NCBI GenBank assembly: GCA_002749055.1
Contig: PDTW01000027.1
Span: 1 to 50,495, forward strand
DNA from: Candidatus Altimarinota bacterium
Lineage (GTDB): Bacteria > Patescibacteriota > Gracilibacteria > BD1-5 > UBA6164
DNA: 50,495 nt
Reading direction: 5' to 3'
The notes under the pieces were generated by a model. The model saw nothing but the letters and a program-made list of their open reading frames with translations, made no database searches and was not told where the DNA came from. Below are positions 9,071 to 18,056 of the stretch, piece by piece (the first letter of the stretch is position 1; each line of letters opens with the position of its first letter). The position numbers were made by a program, and so were the translations under genes.

Positions 9071-10105
9071 TTATTCTCCAAACTCTTTATCATTTTCCAT
9101 CAAAAATGGTTTTGCTGTTTCAGGTGTCGTCATATCTCCATATTTTTTCATAAAATATTCCTTAACTTCAGATTTTTTATCAAAAATAACTGCTTGATAA
9201 GGTAAATCAAAACTTAGTTTTTCTAAAAATACAAATTTTCCTTCTGCTTCAAGCAAAACCCCAATATGACCGATAAATAAAACATTGTCTAAATCACTGT
9301 GATTGAACATTGAAATAACAGAGAATCAAGGTTTTGTGTTAAATTTTATATTATGTTCTTTAAAATATTTTTTGATATTTTTAAGGTGAATTTGCTTATC
9401 TTTTACTAAAGGAGTTGAGATTCCAGCAAAAAAAGTATAAAATTTTTCTTTATCTTTTTCTGAAAATATTTTTTCTGGAAAATTATTTATAGCCCCTTCA
9501 TCAAAAGTGAGAACTTGTGAAACTTCTTTTGTAAAATTTTCCACATTTACAAAATCTTTAAAAAGTGTAAAACTTGAAATCCTACAATTTGTTCCCATAA
9601 AATCTATATTTTTATTTTCAAGTTTTTCAAGATACAAAGGATAATCTCCATCTCTAGAAAAATTCTTTATTTCTTTAAAACCTCATTTTGTAAGCCCTTC
9701 TTTTTCTACAGCATCATTAAAATAATCCACATAATAAAAATAAGAATCTATATTTTTTTCTGAAATCTCATATTTTGCAAGTGTATTTTTTATAAAATCT
9801 TGAGTTTTTTGGTCTGTTAAATTTGAGTAAGAAAAAGGAGTTATATTTTTTAGTTGTCATTCTGAACTTGATTCAGAATCTCACTTTTTACAAAGCAAGT
9901 CTTCAAAATATTTATAATCTTTTTTGGGTTTAAAGAAAACAAGTTTAGACTTTTTACAACCTTCAAGGTTATTAAATTCTACATATTGATACGATAAAGA
10001 GGAATAAAGTTTTGTTCATCAATCTTTATATATTTCTCCTTGATATGGGAAAAATAAAACTAACAAAAGTATAATAAAAACCAAAACTCAAATTGTTTTT
10101 TTCAT
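9071..10105 (-). CDS. DUF4300 family secreted/anchored protein
   Basis: 344 residues with an N-terminal hydrophobic signal or anchor (residues 4-20). The DUF4300 signature is seen from about residue 55: TPFSYSNLTDQ, then FMGTNCRISSFTLFKDFV with the conserved Cys, VLTFDEGAI, FNTKPGFSVISMFNH, FIGHIGVLLEAEGKFVFLEK and LPYQAVIFD. The family is of unknown function and is typical of Firmicutes-like hosts, so transfer is likely. Residues around 82-90 are encoded by an inserted palindromic repeat (9859-9879). About 7 of 20 glycines are TGA. It lies 27 bases upstream of the RTX-like gene on the same strand, probably in one transcript. Confidence 0.75.
9859..9879. repeat. REP-like palindrome inside a coding sequence
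   Basis: Arms ATTCTGAA and TTCAGAAT around CTTGA, in the wider context TGTCATTCTGAACTTGATTC. This looks like the dispersed palindromic repeats known from several bacterial genomes. Here it lies within the DUF4300 frame and keeps it open (encoding DSESSSEGQ), in the variable region before the conserved domain. Confidence 0.55.
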
Positions 10106-10364
10106 AACATAACTTTATTAAGAATTAAAATTTAATAAAAATTAAACTTCTCATTTTTAATTTTATTATTCATAAGTTTTTTGTTTTTTTGAATGCAAAA
10201 ACAAGTAATAGGAAGATTATACATATAACAAAACTTTTCTCAAATTTTTATAATTTTTTTGTAAAGAAAAATTAAATTATTAAAATATAAAAACTATCTA
10301 AATTTAAACTCTTACCCTTACAAATAAGTATATAATTGAATATATAAAAAATATATAAAATAAA
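10106..10364. other. Divergent intergenic region
   Basis: AT-rich spacer between the DUF4300 gene (minus) and the nucleotidyltransferase gene (plus). A TATAAT hexamer at 10331-10336, 29 bases before the plus-strand ATG, is a candidate -10 box. No open frame with coding character was seen. It also marks the change from the accessory block to genes with dense TGA use. Confidence 0.4.
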
Positions 10365-11114
10365 ATGAAACAATTATTTAATAAAAAAAGTCATCAGAAA
10401 TTTATAAAGTATTTCTGAATAAAAGAGAAACCAAGCAAAATTGAAAATGATTTTTACAAAAAAACTGAAAAATATATAAAATATATCAAATATATTCCAT
10501 GACTAAAAATGATTTGAATATGAAATAGTGTATCTATGAACTCAGCTTCTGTTAATTCAGATATAGACCTATTCATAATAACTGACAAAAAGAGATTATG
10601 GATAGTTAGAATCTTTATAACTATAGTATTTCAACTACTATGAGTTAGAAAAAACAGAAAAAATCATGCTTCCAAATTCTGCCTTAGTTTTTTTACAACA
10701 ACTGATTGAATGAATTTCCAAAGTTTTGCTTTGGAAGATGATATTTATCTATATTTTTGGATAATTTATTTAAAACCAATATTAAATTATGATAATACAT
10801 ATCAAAAATTTCTAGAAGCTAATGAAAGATGGTGCAACTTTTGATGGTATGAAAATATTTTAAGTCAAAATCAAAAATATATAAAATATTCTAACTCTAA
10901 TAAAAATAGTTTCTTAAAAAAATTAATAAAAAATATTTTTAACTATCCTCTTGATATTTTAGAAATAATATTAAAAAAAGTTTTTATAAAAAAATCTATA
11001 AAAAGATATAACTCTCTATGAAAACCCTTTTGAATTATAATAAATGATGATATATTAAAATTCCATGACAATGATATAAGAAGAGAGATTAAAAAAAATT
11101 TAATAAGTAAATAA
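10365..11114 (+). CDS. Nucleotidyltransferase-fold protein
   Basis: 249 residues. The active-site motif of the Pol-beta-like nucleotidyltransferase superfamily is complete: GNSVSMNSASVNSDIDLFII at about residues 60-79, i.e. GS...DxD with metal-binding aspartates, followed by KKRLWIVRIF. The rest is helical and basic with no known accessory domain. Such stand-alone proteins modify small molecules, RNA or a protein partner; the substrate is not evident and no HEPN/antitoxin partner is adjacent. The stop overlaps a hairpin that it shares with the convergent pyrG gene. Confidence 0.7.
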
Positions 11115-11121
11115 TACTTAT
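11103..11121. terminator. Hairpin between convergent genes
   Basis: Inverted repeat AATAAGTA / TACTTATT around a short AT loop, overlapping the stop of the nucleotidyltransferase gene and followed by a T run on the plus strand. It also abuts the stop of pyrG on the other strand. Confidence 0.55.
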
Positions 11122-12737
11122 TAAATTTTTTTATTTTTTAAAGATACTCTAACTAATCAGTCGAATAAAGGATGAGAATTTTCAAGGCTAGATTTAAATT
11201 CTGGGTGGGCTTGTGTAGCAACAAAAAATTTATTACTTGGATTTTCTATAAATTCAAGTAATTTTCAATCAGGAGACTTTCAAGATATAACCATTCATAA
11301 TTTTTCTATTTGATTATGATATTTAGGATTAACTTCAAATCTATGTCTATGCCTTTCTCAAATCTTTTCTTGAGAATATAATTTATTTACCAAACTTCAT
11401 TTTTTTAATATAGCATCGTAATTTCACAACCTCATAGTTCATCATTTATTTTTTACTCATCTTTGAGCAATCATTAAATCAATAACAGGATATTTAGTAT
11501 TTTCATCAAATTCAACTGAATTAGCTCACTTCAAATTTCAAACATTTCTAAAGAATTCTATAACTGATAATTGTAAACCTAAACATAAGCCTAAAAATGG
11601 TAGATTATTTTCTCTAGCAAATTTTATTGCCTGAATTTTTCATTCTACTCATCTTTCTCAAAAACCTCATGGAACTATAATACCATCTAATTTTCAACTA
11701 TCTTTTAATATAGTAAAATAATTTTTCACATCATCTTCTTTTTCCAAATCTTCTGAACTAATCCAAGTTATATTAACTTTACAATTTTGATTTGCTCAAG
11801 AATGAATAAGAGATTCTATCAAACTTAAATAAGTATCTTTAAAATTAGTATATTTTCAAACAATTCAAATTGAAATATCATATTTAGGTAAAATAATATT
11901 TTTTGTTAGTTCCTCCCATCTATCTAAATCTGCTTTCTTTTTTTTAAGCTTAAGTTTTTTCTCTAATATTTTTTCTAAACATTGTTTTTTAAATATTAAT
12001 GGAATTTCATATATAGTCTCAACATTAACAGATTCAATTATATTTTCTTCAGAAATATCACACAAACATGAAATTTTATTTTTTATCTCACGACTCATAC
12101 TAGTTTCAGTTCTACAAACAAGGATATTAGGAAAAATTCAATATTCTCTTAACTTTGTAACTGAATGTTGAATTGGTTTAGTTTTTGTTTCTCAAGAATA
12201 ACTTAAATGCAAAAGAGGTGCCAAATGAACATATGCAATATTATCATCTCATAAATCTTTTTTCATTTGTCTAATAGCTTCAAGAAATGGCAAACTTTCT
12301 ATATCTCAAACAGTACCTCAAACTTCAACAATAGTTATGTCACTAAAACTTGCAATATATTTCAACCTTTCTTTTATATTATCTGTAATATGAGGAACTA
12401 TTTGAACAGTTTTTCACAAATAATCTCATTTTCTTTCCCTAGTTATTACATCTAAGTAAACTTTTCATGTTGTTATATTATTATCCTTATAAAACTTTAT
12501 TCATAAAAATCTTTCATAATTTCAAATATCGAGATCAGTTTCTCCTCAATCTTCTGTTACAAAAACTTCTCAATGTTCATATGGACTCATAGTTCAAGCA
12601 TCTATTTGTAAATATGGATCCATTTTTACCATATTTACCTTATATCAAGCTGACTGTAAAATTTTTCAAATAGATGCAGAAGTTATTCATTTTCATAAAC
12701 CAGAAATAACTCATCAAGTAACAAAAATTATTTTCAT
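11121..12737 (-). CDS. pyrG: CTP synthase
   Basis: 538 residues, the normal length. Makes CTP from UTP, ATP and glutamine in the cytoplasm. The N-terminal synthetase domain opens with IIFVTGGVISGLGKG and [20 protein letters not shown], then [23 protein letters not shown]. The C-terminal class I glutamine amidotransferase domain has the nucleophile-elbow region ([12 protein letters not shown]) and the HPEF motif near the end. Most glycines are TGA, including those of the P-loop, so the gene is unreadable under the standard code. It is convergent with the nucleotidyltransferase gene. Upstream (12738-12960) is an AT-rich leader with an inverted repeat AACTATTT / AAATAGTT at 12928-12948. Confidence 0.97.
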
Positions 12738-12960
12738 ATTATTTTGTTTTATTTAAGCAATATATTTTAAAACTAAAAAAATATTTTTTACTTATTATGC
12801 AAAATAAAATACATAATATATAGCAAGTTTACAAGAAATAAAAAAAAATTGATAAAAAATATAAAGATGTAGAAATAAAACTTTGACTTAAAAATAGAAT
12901 TTAACAAAAAATAATTATTCTTTATATAACTATTTATTTGAAATAGTTGGTTCAATTTAA

Positions 12961-12985
12961 AAAACTAGAAAATAATCTAGTTTTT
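12961..12985 (-). terminator. Terminator of the small protein gene
   Basis: Inverted repeat AAAACTAG / CTAGTTTT with an AAAATAAT loop, overlapping the TAG stop of the 47-residue gene. Read on the minus strand it ends in T residues. Confidence 0.6.
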
Positions 12986-13120
12986 CTGATTTAAAATAAT
13001 ATTTCAAGTTGGTCTTAATGGAACATCTCAGAAAGCAGGTTTTACTATAATATAGTTATCTGGCAATCTATTTTTATACTTTTTCTTAATTTTTTTGATA
13101 TCTTTTCCTATTGTTTCCAT
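12977..13120 (-). CDS. Small basic hypothetical protein (47 aa)
   Basis: Starts METIGKDIKKIKKKYKNRL and ends RPTGNIILNQKN. The N-terminal half is Lys-rich and probably helical; two glycines are TGA. It lies 15 bases downstream of the ClpP-fold protease gene on the same strand and its TAG stop is embedded in a terminator hairpin, so it looks like the last gene of that operon. No family recognised; it could be a partner of the protease. Confidence 0.5.
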
Positions 13121-13135
13121 AAGTTATTTAATTAA

Positions 13136-14002
13136 TTAAATAAAATTTCTAGTGTGTATAAAAATTGAATTATCTCCTTTGTACATATTTATGATATCAT
13201 AATATTCTTTTAGTGTCAATTTTAATGATTTATTGTTATTTATATCATTTATTTTTAATTTTAAATCATTTTGTAACTTAAATATATCAATTGTTCTTCA
13301 ATGTGTATGCCATTTATTTACATCTCATAACATATTTGCTATCTCTTCTGCTCTTTTTTCCTTTTCTAGTTTAGTAACTTTTTGTCATTTTTTCTCAGGA
13401 TTAAACTTTCATTCATGTTTATTCCAATCTTTAAATTTATATTTTACCAACCATTCTTTCAGTAATGTAACTGTAAGGTTTTTAGCTTGTTCTATAAACT
13501 TTAATCTTCATATATCTGCTGAAACAACTATATTTAATTCTGATTGAGTTAAATAATCTCAATTTCTTTCTTTTCCTATAAGTTCATTTATTCTGTCTAA
13601 ATATCAAGATGCAGGTAAAAAGCTTCCATCATTTCATGGTATTTGTGGATCAATTGGTCATAAAGAAGATGAATAATCCATATAAATATCATCTCAAGAC
13701 ATAGCTAATATAGTTCAAGCTGACATAGCATATTCTGGAATAATAAAATCAACTGTTTTATAATTATATCTTAATATATTTACAATATCTTCTGCTCATT
13801 CTGCTTGTCATCAAGTTGTTGTTAAAATTATAGTAATTTTATCATTATTTTTATCTTTTTTATTATTTTCAATTATAAACTTCAAAAGATTTTTTATCTT
13901 TGATGTAATAGGTCAACAATAAAATAAAATATCTCATCATGTAATATTTTCTAGTTCTAATAGTGTTTTATTTAATATATCTTGAGTAGTATTTGTAATC
14001 AT
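13136..14002 (-). CDS. SDH-type serine protease (ClpP fold)
   Basis: 288 residues. Belongs to the serine dehydrogenase proteinase family (membrane-linked ClpP-fold proteases). Evidence: ILFYCGPITSKIKN, the oxyanion-like TTTGGQAEGAEDIVNILR, the nucleophile motif PEYAMSAGT with Ser at about residue 94, DDIYMDYSSSLGPIDPQI, and the helical C-terminal part with HTHGRTIDIF. Likely cleaves small proteins or peptides near the membrane. Most glycines are TGA. A good -35 (TTGACT at 14066-14061 on the minus strand) lies about 60 bases before the start. It is followed by the 47-residue gene in the same transcript. Confidence 0.82.
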
Positions 14003-14321
14003 AATATCATTTTAAAAAGAATAAAAAATCTTTCATCAAAAATATATTAAATATTATTAAAGTCAAATTAAAATACTCAAGACTCCCACTTTTTAGAATA
14101 TATATGTCTGTTTTTTTAGCTTTTATAAAGTATTATTTATATTTATAATGCTAAGTTTCATATATTGAAAAATATAGCTTGTTTAAGCTTAATTATTTTT
14201 AAAATAATTAATTACTATAAAATATTAAAATTTAGCATAAAAAAGTAAAAATTAAACTATAAATAATAAAAAACTAGGGATCTAAGAAAATACAGGTATT
14301 TCAAATAATTACTAAATTCTT
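14003..14321. other. Intergenic region, no gene seen
   Basis: About 320 bases between the protease gene and the DUF937 gene, both on the minus strand. It is extremely AT-rich with short inverted repeats (AATTATTTTTAAAATAATT near 14190) but no frame with coding character in either direction. It contains a TTGACT hexamer on the minus strand at 14066-14061, a likely -35 for the protease gene. No RNA gene recognised. Confidence 0.4.
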
Positions 14322-14828
14322 TTATTTTTTCTTAAAAAATCACATTGCCATTCATAATAAATCATCTTTTATGTCACCATCTCAATCTTTATCAAGAAAA
14401 GAAGTAGCAATATTCATTAGTCAAGGAGATGATAAAAGTGAAGAAGCAGAATCTCAAGAAGAAGAATTCGCTTTTCATAAAGCTCACATAACAAGCGAAG
14501 CTAAAGCTGATAATATTTTTTTATCTCAAACCTCTTTTTCTACATTTTCTTTTTTATCTCAGAAAATATGTCATAATATTTTGTTACCATCTTCTAAATC
14601 AAGTAAGCCAAGATTATCAATAACACTTCCATCATTTTTTTTAACAGCTTTCTCTAAAGATTCTTTTTTTTCAGGGTCATTTGAGTTATCCTTCAAAGCT
14701 CACAAAATAAGTGGCAGAGCCTTAGCTACCATTTTTTTGGAAGAGTTAATATCTGTTCAAGATTTCTCAGATATTTTATCAATAATCTTATCTTTTAACA
14801 TTTCTGACATTATATTACTTAAATCCAT
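14322..14828 (-). CDS. DUF937 family protein with calcium-binding-like loop
   Basis: 168 residues. The DUF937 pattern is present: repeated helices (MVAKALPLILGALKDN, LSALASLVMGALGKAN), internal NLGLLDLEDGNKILGHIFG, and the C-terminal NIATSFLDKDGDGDIKDDLL, an EF-hand-like DxDxDG loop placed where DUF937/YidB-like proteins carry it. Function unknown; YidB-like proteins are cytoplasmic and small. It lies 24 bases after the excalibur-domain gene, the last of a minus-strand operon that starts with the DUF134 regulator. Both of the last two genes end in calcium-binding-type DxDxD motifs. Confidence 0.78.
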
Positions 14829-14852
14829 AATTGAATATTTAAAAATTAAACT

Positions 14853-15326
14853 TTATTTTGCAACTTTAGGCAAAAATTCGCACACAATACCATTATTATT
14901 TCAATCCAGCCCATAAATATCAAGCTTATTTAAATCCTTTATTTCAGGATTACTTTGCTTTATTTTATAAGCACATTCATCATATTTATCTTGTGCCTCT
15001 CATTGAGTAGCAAAATCCTTACAATTTAAATCAAATTCTTTACTATTACAATTTCATGTTATCAACTTAATAGTATTTCAATCAGAATCTTTTATTGTTT
15101 CAACTCTTGATTCATTGTAATTTCAAGTTTCCCATAATTTTTTTAAATCTGCATCATAATCAAATCACTCCAATCAAATTGCAATTGCTAACAAAACTAA
15201 TATCACAAAAAGCATAGTTTTCGCTTTTCACCAAAACAATAAAAGCAAAATAACAATAGACATAAGTAATGCTATAAATCACATCCTACATTTTTTACTA
15301 TTTCTGCATTCAGAAAATTTTATCAT
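14853..15326 (-). CDS. Membrane-anchored excalibur-domain protein
   Basis: 157 residues. Two hydrophobic segments (about 18-37 and 43-58) precede an outward region. The C-terminal 50 residues form an excalibur calcium-binding domain: NCKDFATQGEAQDKYDECAY, then the DLNKLDIYGLDGNNNGIVCE loop with DxDxNxxG-type ligands and the two conserved cysteines that form a disulfide. In known proteins the domain is attached to surface nucleases and other envelope proteins. Here it stands with no enzyme, so it may be a small surface binding protein. In operon with the DUF937 gene (24-base gap) and the ten-TM protein (66-base gap). Confidence 0.8.
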
Positions 15327-15392
15327 AACATATTTATTACAAATAAAGTAAGATAATTGTACTTAAAAATCAGAAAAAGCAAAAATTAACTT

Positions 15393-16577
15393 TTAAAGTA
15401 GTTTTTTATTAAGCTTAATCATAATCCAAATTGTTTTTAGTTGTAAAAAAACAACTGGTAAAATAAGCAGAAAATATACTAAACCAAATTTTTCTATTAC
15501 TCAAGTTTTTACAAATCACAAATGAATAAAGAAAAAAGAAGATACAACTAAAGCAACTCAAGGACAAATAAGAGCATAACTTCAAACACTTTTTTTCTCT
15601 CCATGTAAATAATCTTTAAAATAATTATTCATTTTCATAACTTTATATCCAATATAAGCAAAAATTAATTGAATAGAAATAGCTATAGTAGTTAATACAA
15701 AAAGTGATCCATTTTCTGAATGTATTCAAAATCAAGTATGTAAACCATGTTTTTGCCTAACAAAACTTATTGTTAATATGGTCAAAAAAGGAATAACTAT
15801 CCATATAGTTGGAGAGGCTTCTTTTTTAATTCCATATTCAAGCATAGACTTAAATCAAAGTATTATCTTTATAATACCAAAAAATATAGCTATAGTTATA
15901 AAAAATATAGTTCACACCATTGCAATAGATACAGTCATTTTATTAATACTCATAGCAGCAGGTCAGGCAAATCATACTCACACCATTGCAAAAGCAAAAA
16001 CAGATAACATTTGACTTAAACTATTATTCTCCACAAAATCAAAACTTTTATTCGCTATTATTCTCACAAAATATTCTGAAAAAATTTTTAATGCATATAT
16101 TCAAACTAACAAAAATCAAACTAAGGCAAATGGAAATAAAGTTTCTATTTTAGACCATAAACCAGGTATAAAAATAACTCAAATTATAAAAGAAACATTT
16201 AATGACATAGCTAAAGTCAAAGGAATAGTCATAAGTATTACTTCACTATTACTATTTTTTAGATTCTCAAAATCCTTTGTTCCCCTAAATTTAAAATATT
16301 TTCTTAAATTTAAAAAAAGTAACTTATAATGTAAAAATCAAAAATAAAGAATTCACAAACAAGACAACAAAATCAGAATTTGGATAAAAATTCCTGAAGA
16401 AATACTTAATCATGACTCAAAATACTTAAACAAAGTATTATATGTTGGTATTGGATTAACTAAAGGATTATGCTTTGTCATAAACATAAGATACATAAAA
16501 AAAGAAACAACAAGTCATCATGCACCTAAAGATGCTAAAAAAAATTGTGGATTATAAGGATCTTTTCTAAATAACAT
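15393..16577 (-). CDS. Ten-TM membrane protein (TsoY/TDT-like)
   Basis: 394 residues with about ten membrane helices. The opening DPYNPQFFLASLGAGGLVVS followed by FFMYLMFMTKHNP, and the central AMVGVGFAGPAAMSINKM and SENGSLFVLTTI segments, resemble the TsoY/tellurite-resistance-dicarboxylate transporter (SLAC1-like) group. This is a resemblance from memory, not a proven assignment. Transported substrate unknown; sulfur, selenium or small anions are the guesses the family suggests. Glycines at helix kinks are largely TGA. The start is 26 bases upstream-linked to the DUF134 regulator gene, which is the first gene of the operon. Confidence 0.6.
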
Positions 16578-16603
16578 AATTTCTAAATTAAAAAAATAAA
16601 AAA

Positions 16604-16876
16604 TTAACAAATTTTAATTGCTTTTGAATTAATTATAGCATCTGCTATTTTTGTATTAGCTTTTTTTAAGATTCTATTAAAAGTAGAAGCTGAAATTCAC
16701 ATTTTTTTAGCTCACTCAAAATTAGAATATCATTCTAAATTAGATAGTTTTATTGCTTGAATCTCATCTAAAGCTAATTCTACCCTATCTAAACTCTCCT
16801 TTGGAATTCATTCAGGCTTTAAACAACAATAAGTCAAGTCTTTACTTATATTCCTACTTTTATTTGGTCTAACCAT
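16604..16876 (-). CDS. DUF134 family DNA-binding regulator
   Basis: 90 residues. MVRPNKSRNIS, CCLKPEGIPKESLDRVEL, ALDEIQAIKLSNLEGYSNFE, GAKKMGISASTFNRIL and KIADAIINSKAIKI follow the DUF134 consensus closely; the middle is a sigma-70 region 4-like helix-turn-helix. The family also carries Cys residues thought to bind a cofactor, and here a CC pair is near residue 18 and a Cys is the last residue. It probably controls its own operon (ten-TM protein, excalibur, DUF937). The start lies about 17 bases downstream of a large palindrome that may be both terminator and operator. Confidence 0.85.
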
Positions 16877-16892
16877 AATAATATATAAAAAA

Positions 16893-16930
16893 ACAAATAC
16901 ATTATGAAATATATTTCATAATGTATTTGT
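16893..16930 (-). terminator. Perfect 18-bp palindrome: ZnuA-gene terminator, possible operator
   Basis: Arms ACAAATACATTATGAAAT and its exact complement, two-base centre. On the minus strand it is followed by seven T, as a Rho-independent terminator for the ZnuA-like gene. It sits only 17 bases before the start of the DUF134 regulator, so it could also be a regulator-binding site. Confidence 0.75.
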
Positions 16931-17001
16931 GTCAAGTTTTATTTTGATAATTTTTTAATAATATAGAAATTAAACAAAAAATCCTAAAATTTACTCAAAC
17001 T

Positions 17002-17934
17002 CTACTTATAAATTTTAGACAAATTCTCTAAATTTTTTTCTAAATTATTAAGATATCAAAGAGATGATGAATCTTCTCAAAGTGGATCTAGAACAAAGAT
17101 GTCCATAGAATATTCATTTGCAATTTTTCTAATGTTTGAATCATTAAATTGGGGTTCAACAAATATATACTTAATATTTTTCTCTTTTATCTCATGTGTA
17201 AGTTTCTTCAAATCTCAGATTTTATTATTAGCTCAAACAATACCTTGAAATATATGTTTTTTTCACTGTTCTATTCAAAATGAATCAAATAAATAATTAT
17301 ATGCATCATGATAAATAATAAAATCTTTTTGTTCTAAAGATAAAGTATTTTTTTTATAATTAGAAACTATTAGATCTAATTCTTTAATAAAATTATTATA
17401 GTTTTTTTCAAAAAGATCTTTATTTTCTGGACTGCTTTTTATTAATTCACTTTTAATCCTTAATGATATAATTTTAATATTATTTATTCAAAGCCATACA
17501 TGTGGGTCAATATTATGACTTTTTTCTTCGTAGTTTTCTTCTTCATAATGAACTTCCTTTTCATTATGATTGTGTTCGTGAGAATCATTAGAATATAATA
17601 TATTTACTCACCTTATTAATTTTACAATATTATTTTTTGTTTCTAATTTATCTAAAAATCAGTCTATATGCTCAATTCATAACGAAAAAATAATATCAGA
17701 ATCATTAATTTTTAACATATCTTTAACCTTCAAGTCAAAATTATGTGGACTAACTCCAGAAGGGATTAATGTACTAACTGCAACTTTATTCCCTCAAATA
17801 TAATTAACTATACTTGAAAAAGGAATTATTGAGGAAACAATCTTTATCTTTCAATCATTAGTACTTTCTTTCTCAACATTAGAACATGAAGAAAATGTAA
17901 AGACAAGTAATAACAATATTATTATTTTTTTCAT
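17002..17934 (-). CDS. ZnuA-like metal-binding lipoprotein
   Basis: 310 residues. Lipobox FSSC puts the lipid anchor at about Cys 17. Then follows the cluster 9 solute-binding protein pattern: KIVSSIIPFSSIVNYIGG, STLIPSGVSPHNFDLKVKD (first His), a His/Glu-rich loop (NDSHEHNHNEKE), NIDPHVWLGINNIK (second His), DFIIYHDAYNYLFDSFGIE (third His) and a late VLDPLGED (acidic ligand). It captures Zn2+ or Mn2+ for an ABC importer. No znuB/znuC permease or ATPase gene adjoins it, so the partner must be elsewhere. It ends at a strong terminator and is divergent from the peptidoglycan hydrolase gene. Confidence 0.85.
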
Positions 17935-17999
17935 TTTTTTATTTAAAATATATTATTAGAATAATAATAACAAAGTACTCATAAAAGACAAATAAATTA

Positions 18000-18028
18000 T
18001 TGCCTATTGCAAAAATATATGATAAAAT
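18000..18028 (+). promoter_or_regulatory. Extended -10 promoter of the peptidoglycan hydrolase gene
   Basis: TTGCCT at 18000-18005, 17-base spacer, TGATAAAAT with the -10 hexamer TAAAAT at 18023-18028 and an extended -10 TG. The ATG follows 28 bases later. The same TGATAAAAT block precedes genes at 44387 and 50150. Confidence 0.6.
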
Positions 18029-18056
18029 ATTCTCAATTAATATATAATTAAAAAAT

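Noticed and set aside
14371-14916. Plus-strand frame of 181 codons
   Set aside because: Antisense to the DUF937 gene, which has a clear family match with TGA=Gly.
16893-16930. Palindrome as an attachment site or transposon end
   Set aside because: Single copy, followed by a T run on the minus strand and placed right after a gene end: a terminator explains it.
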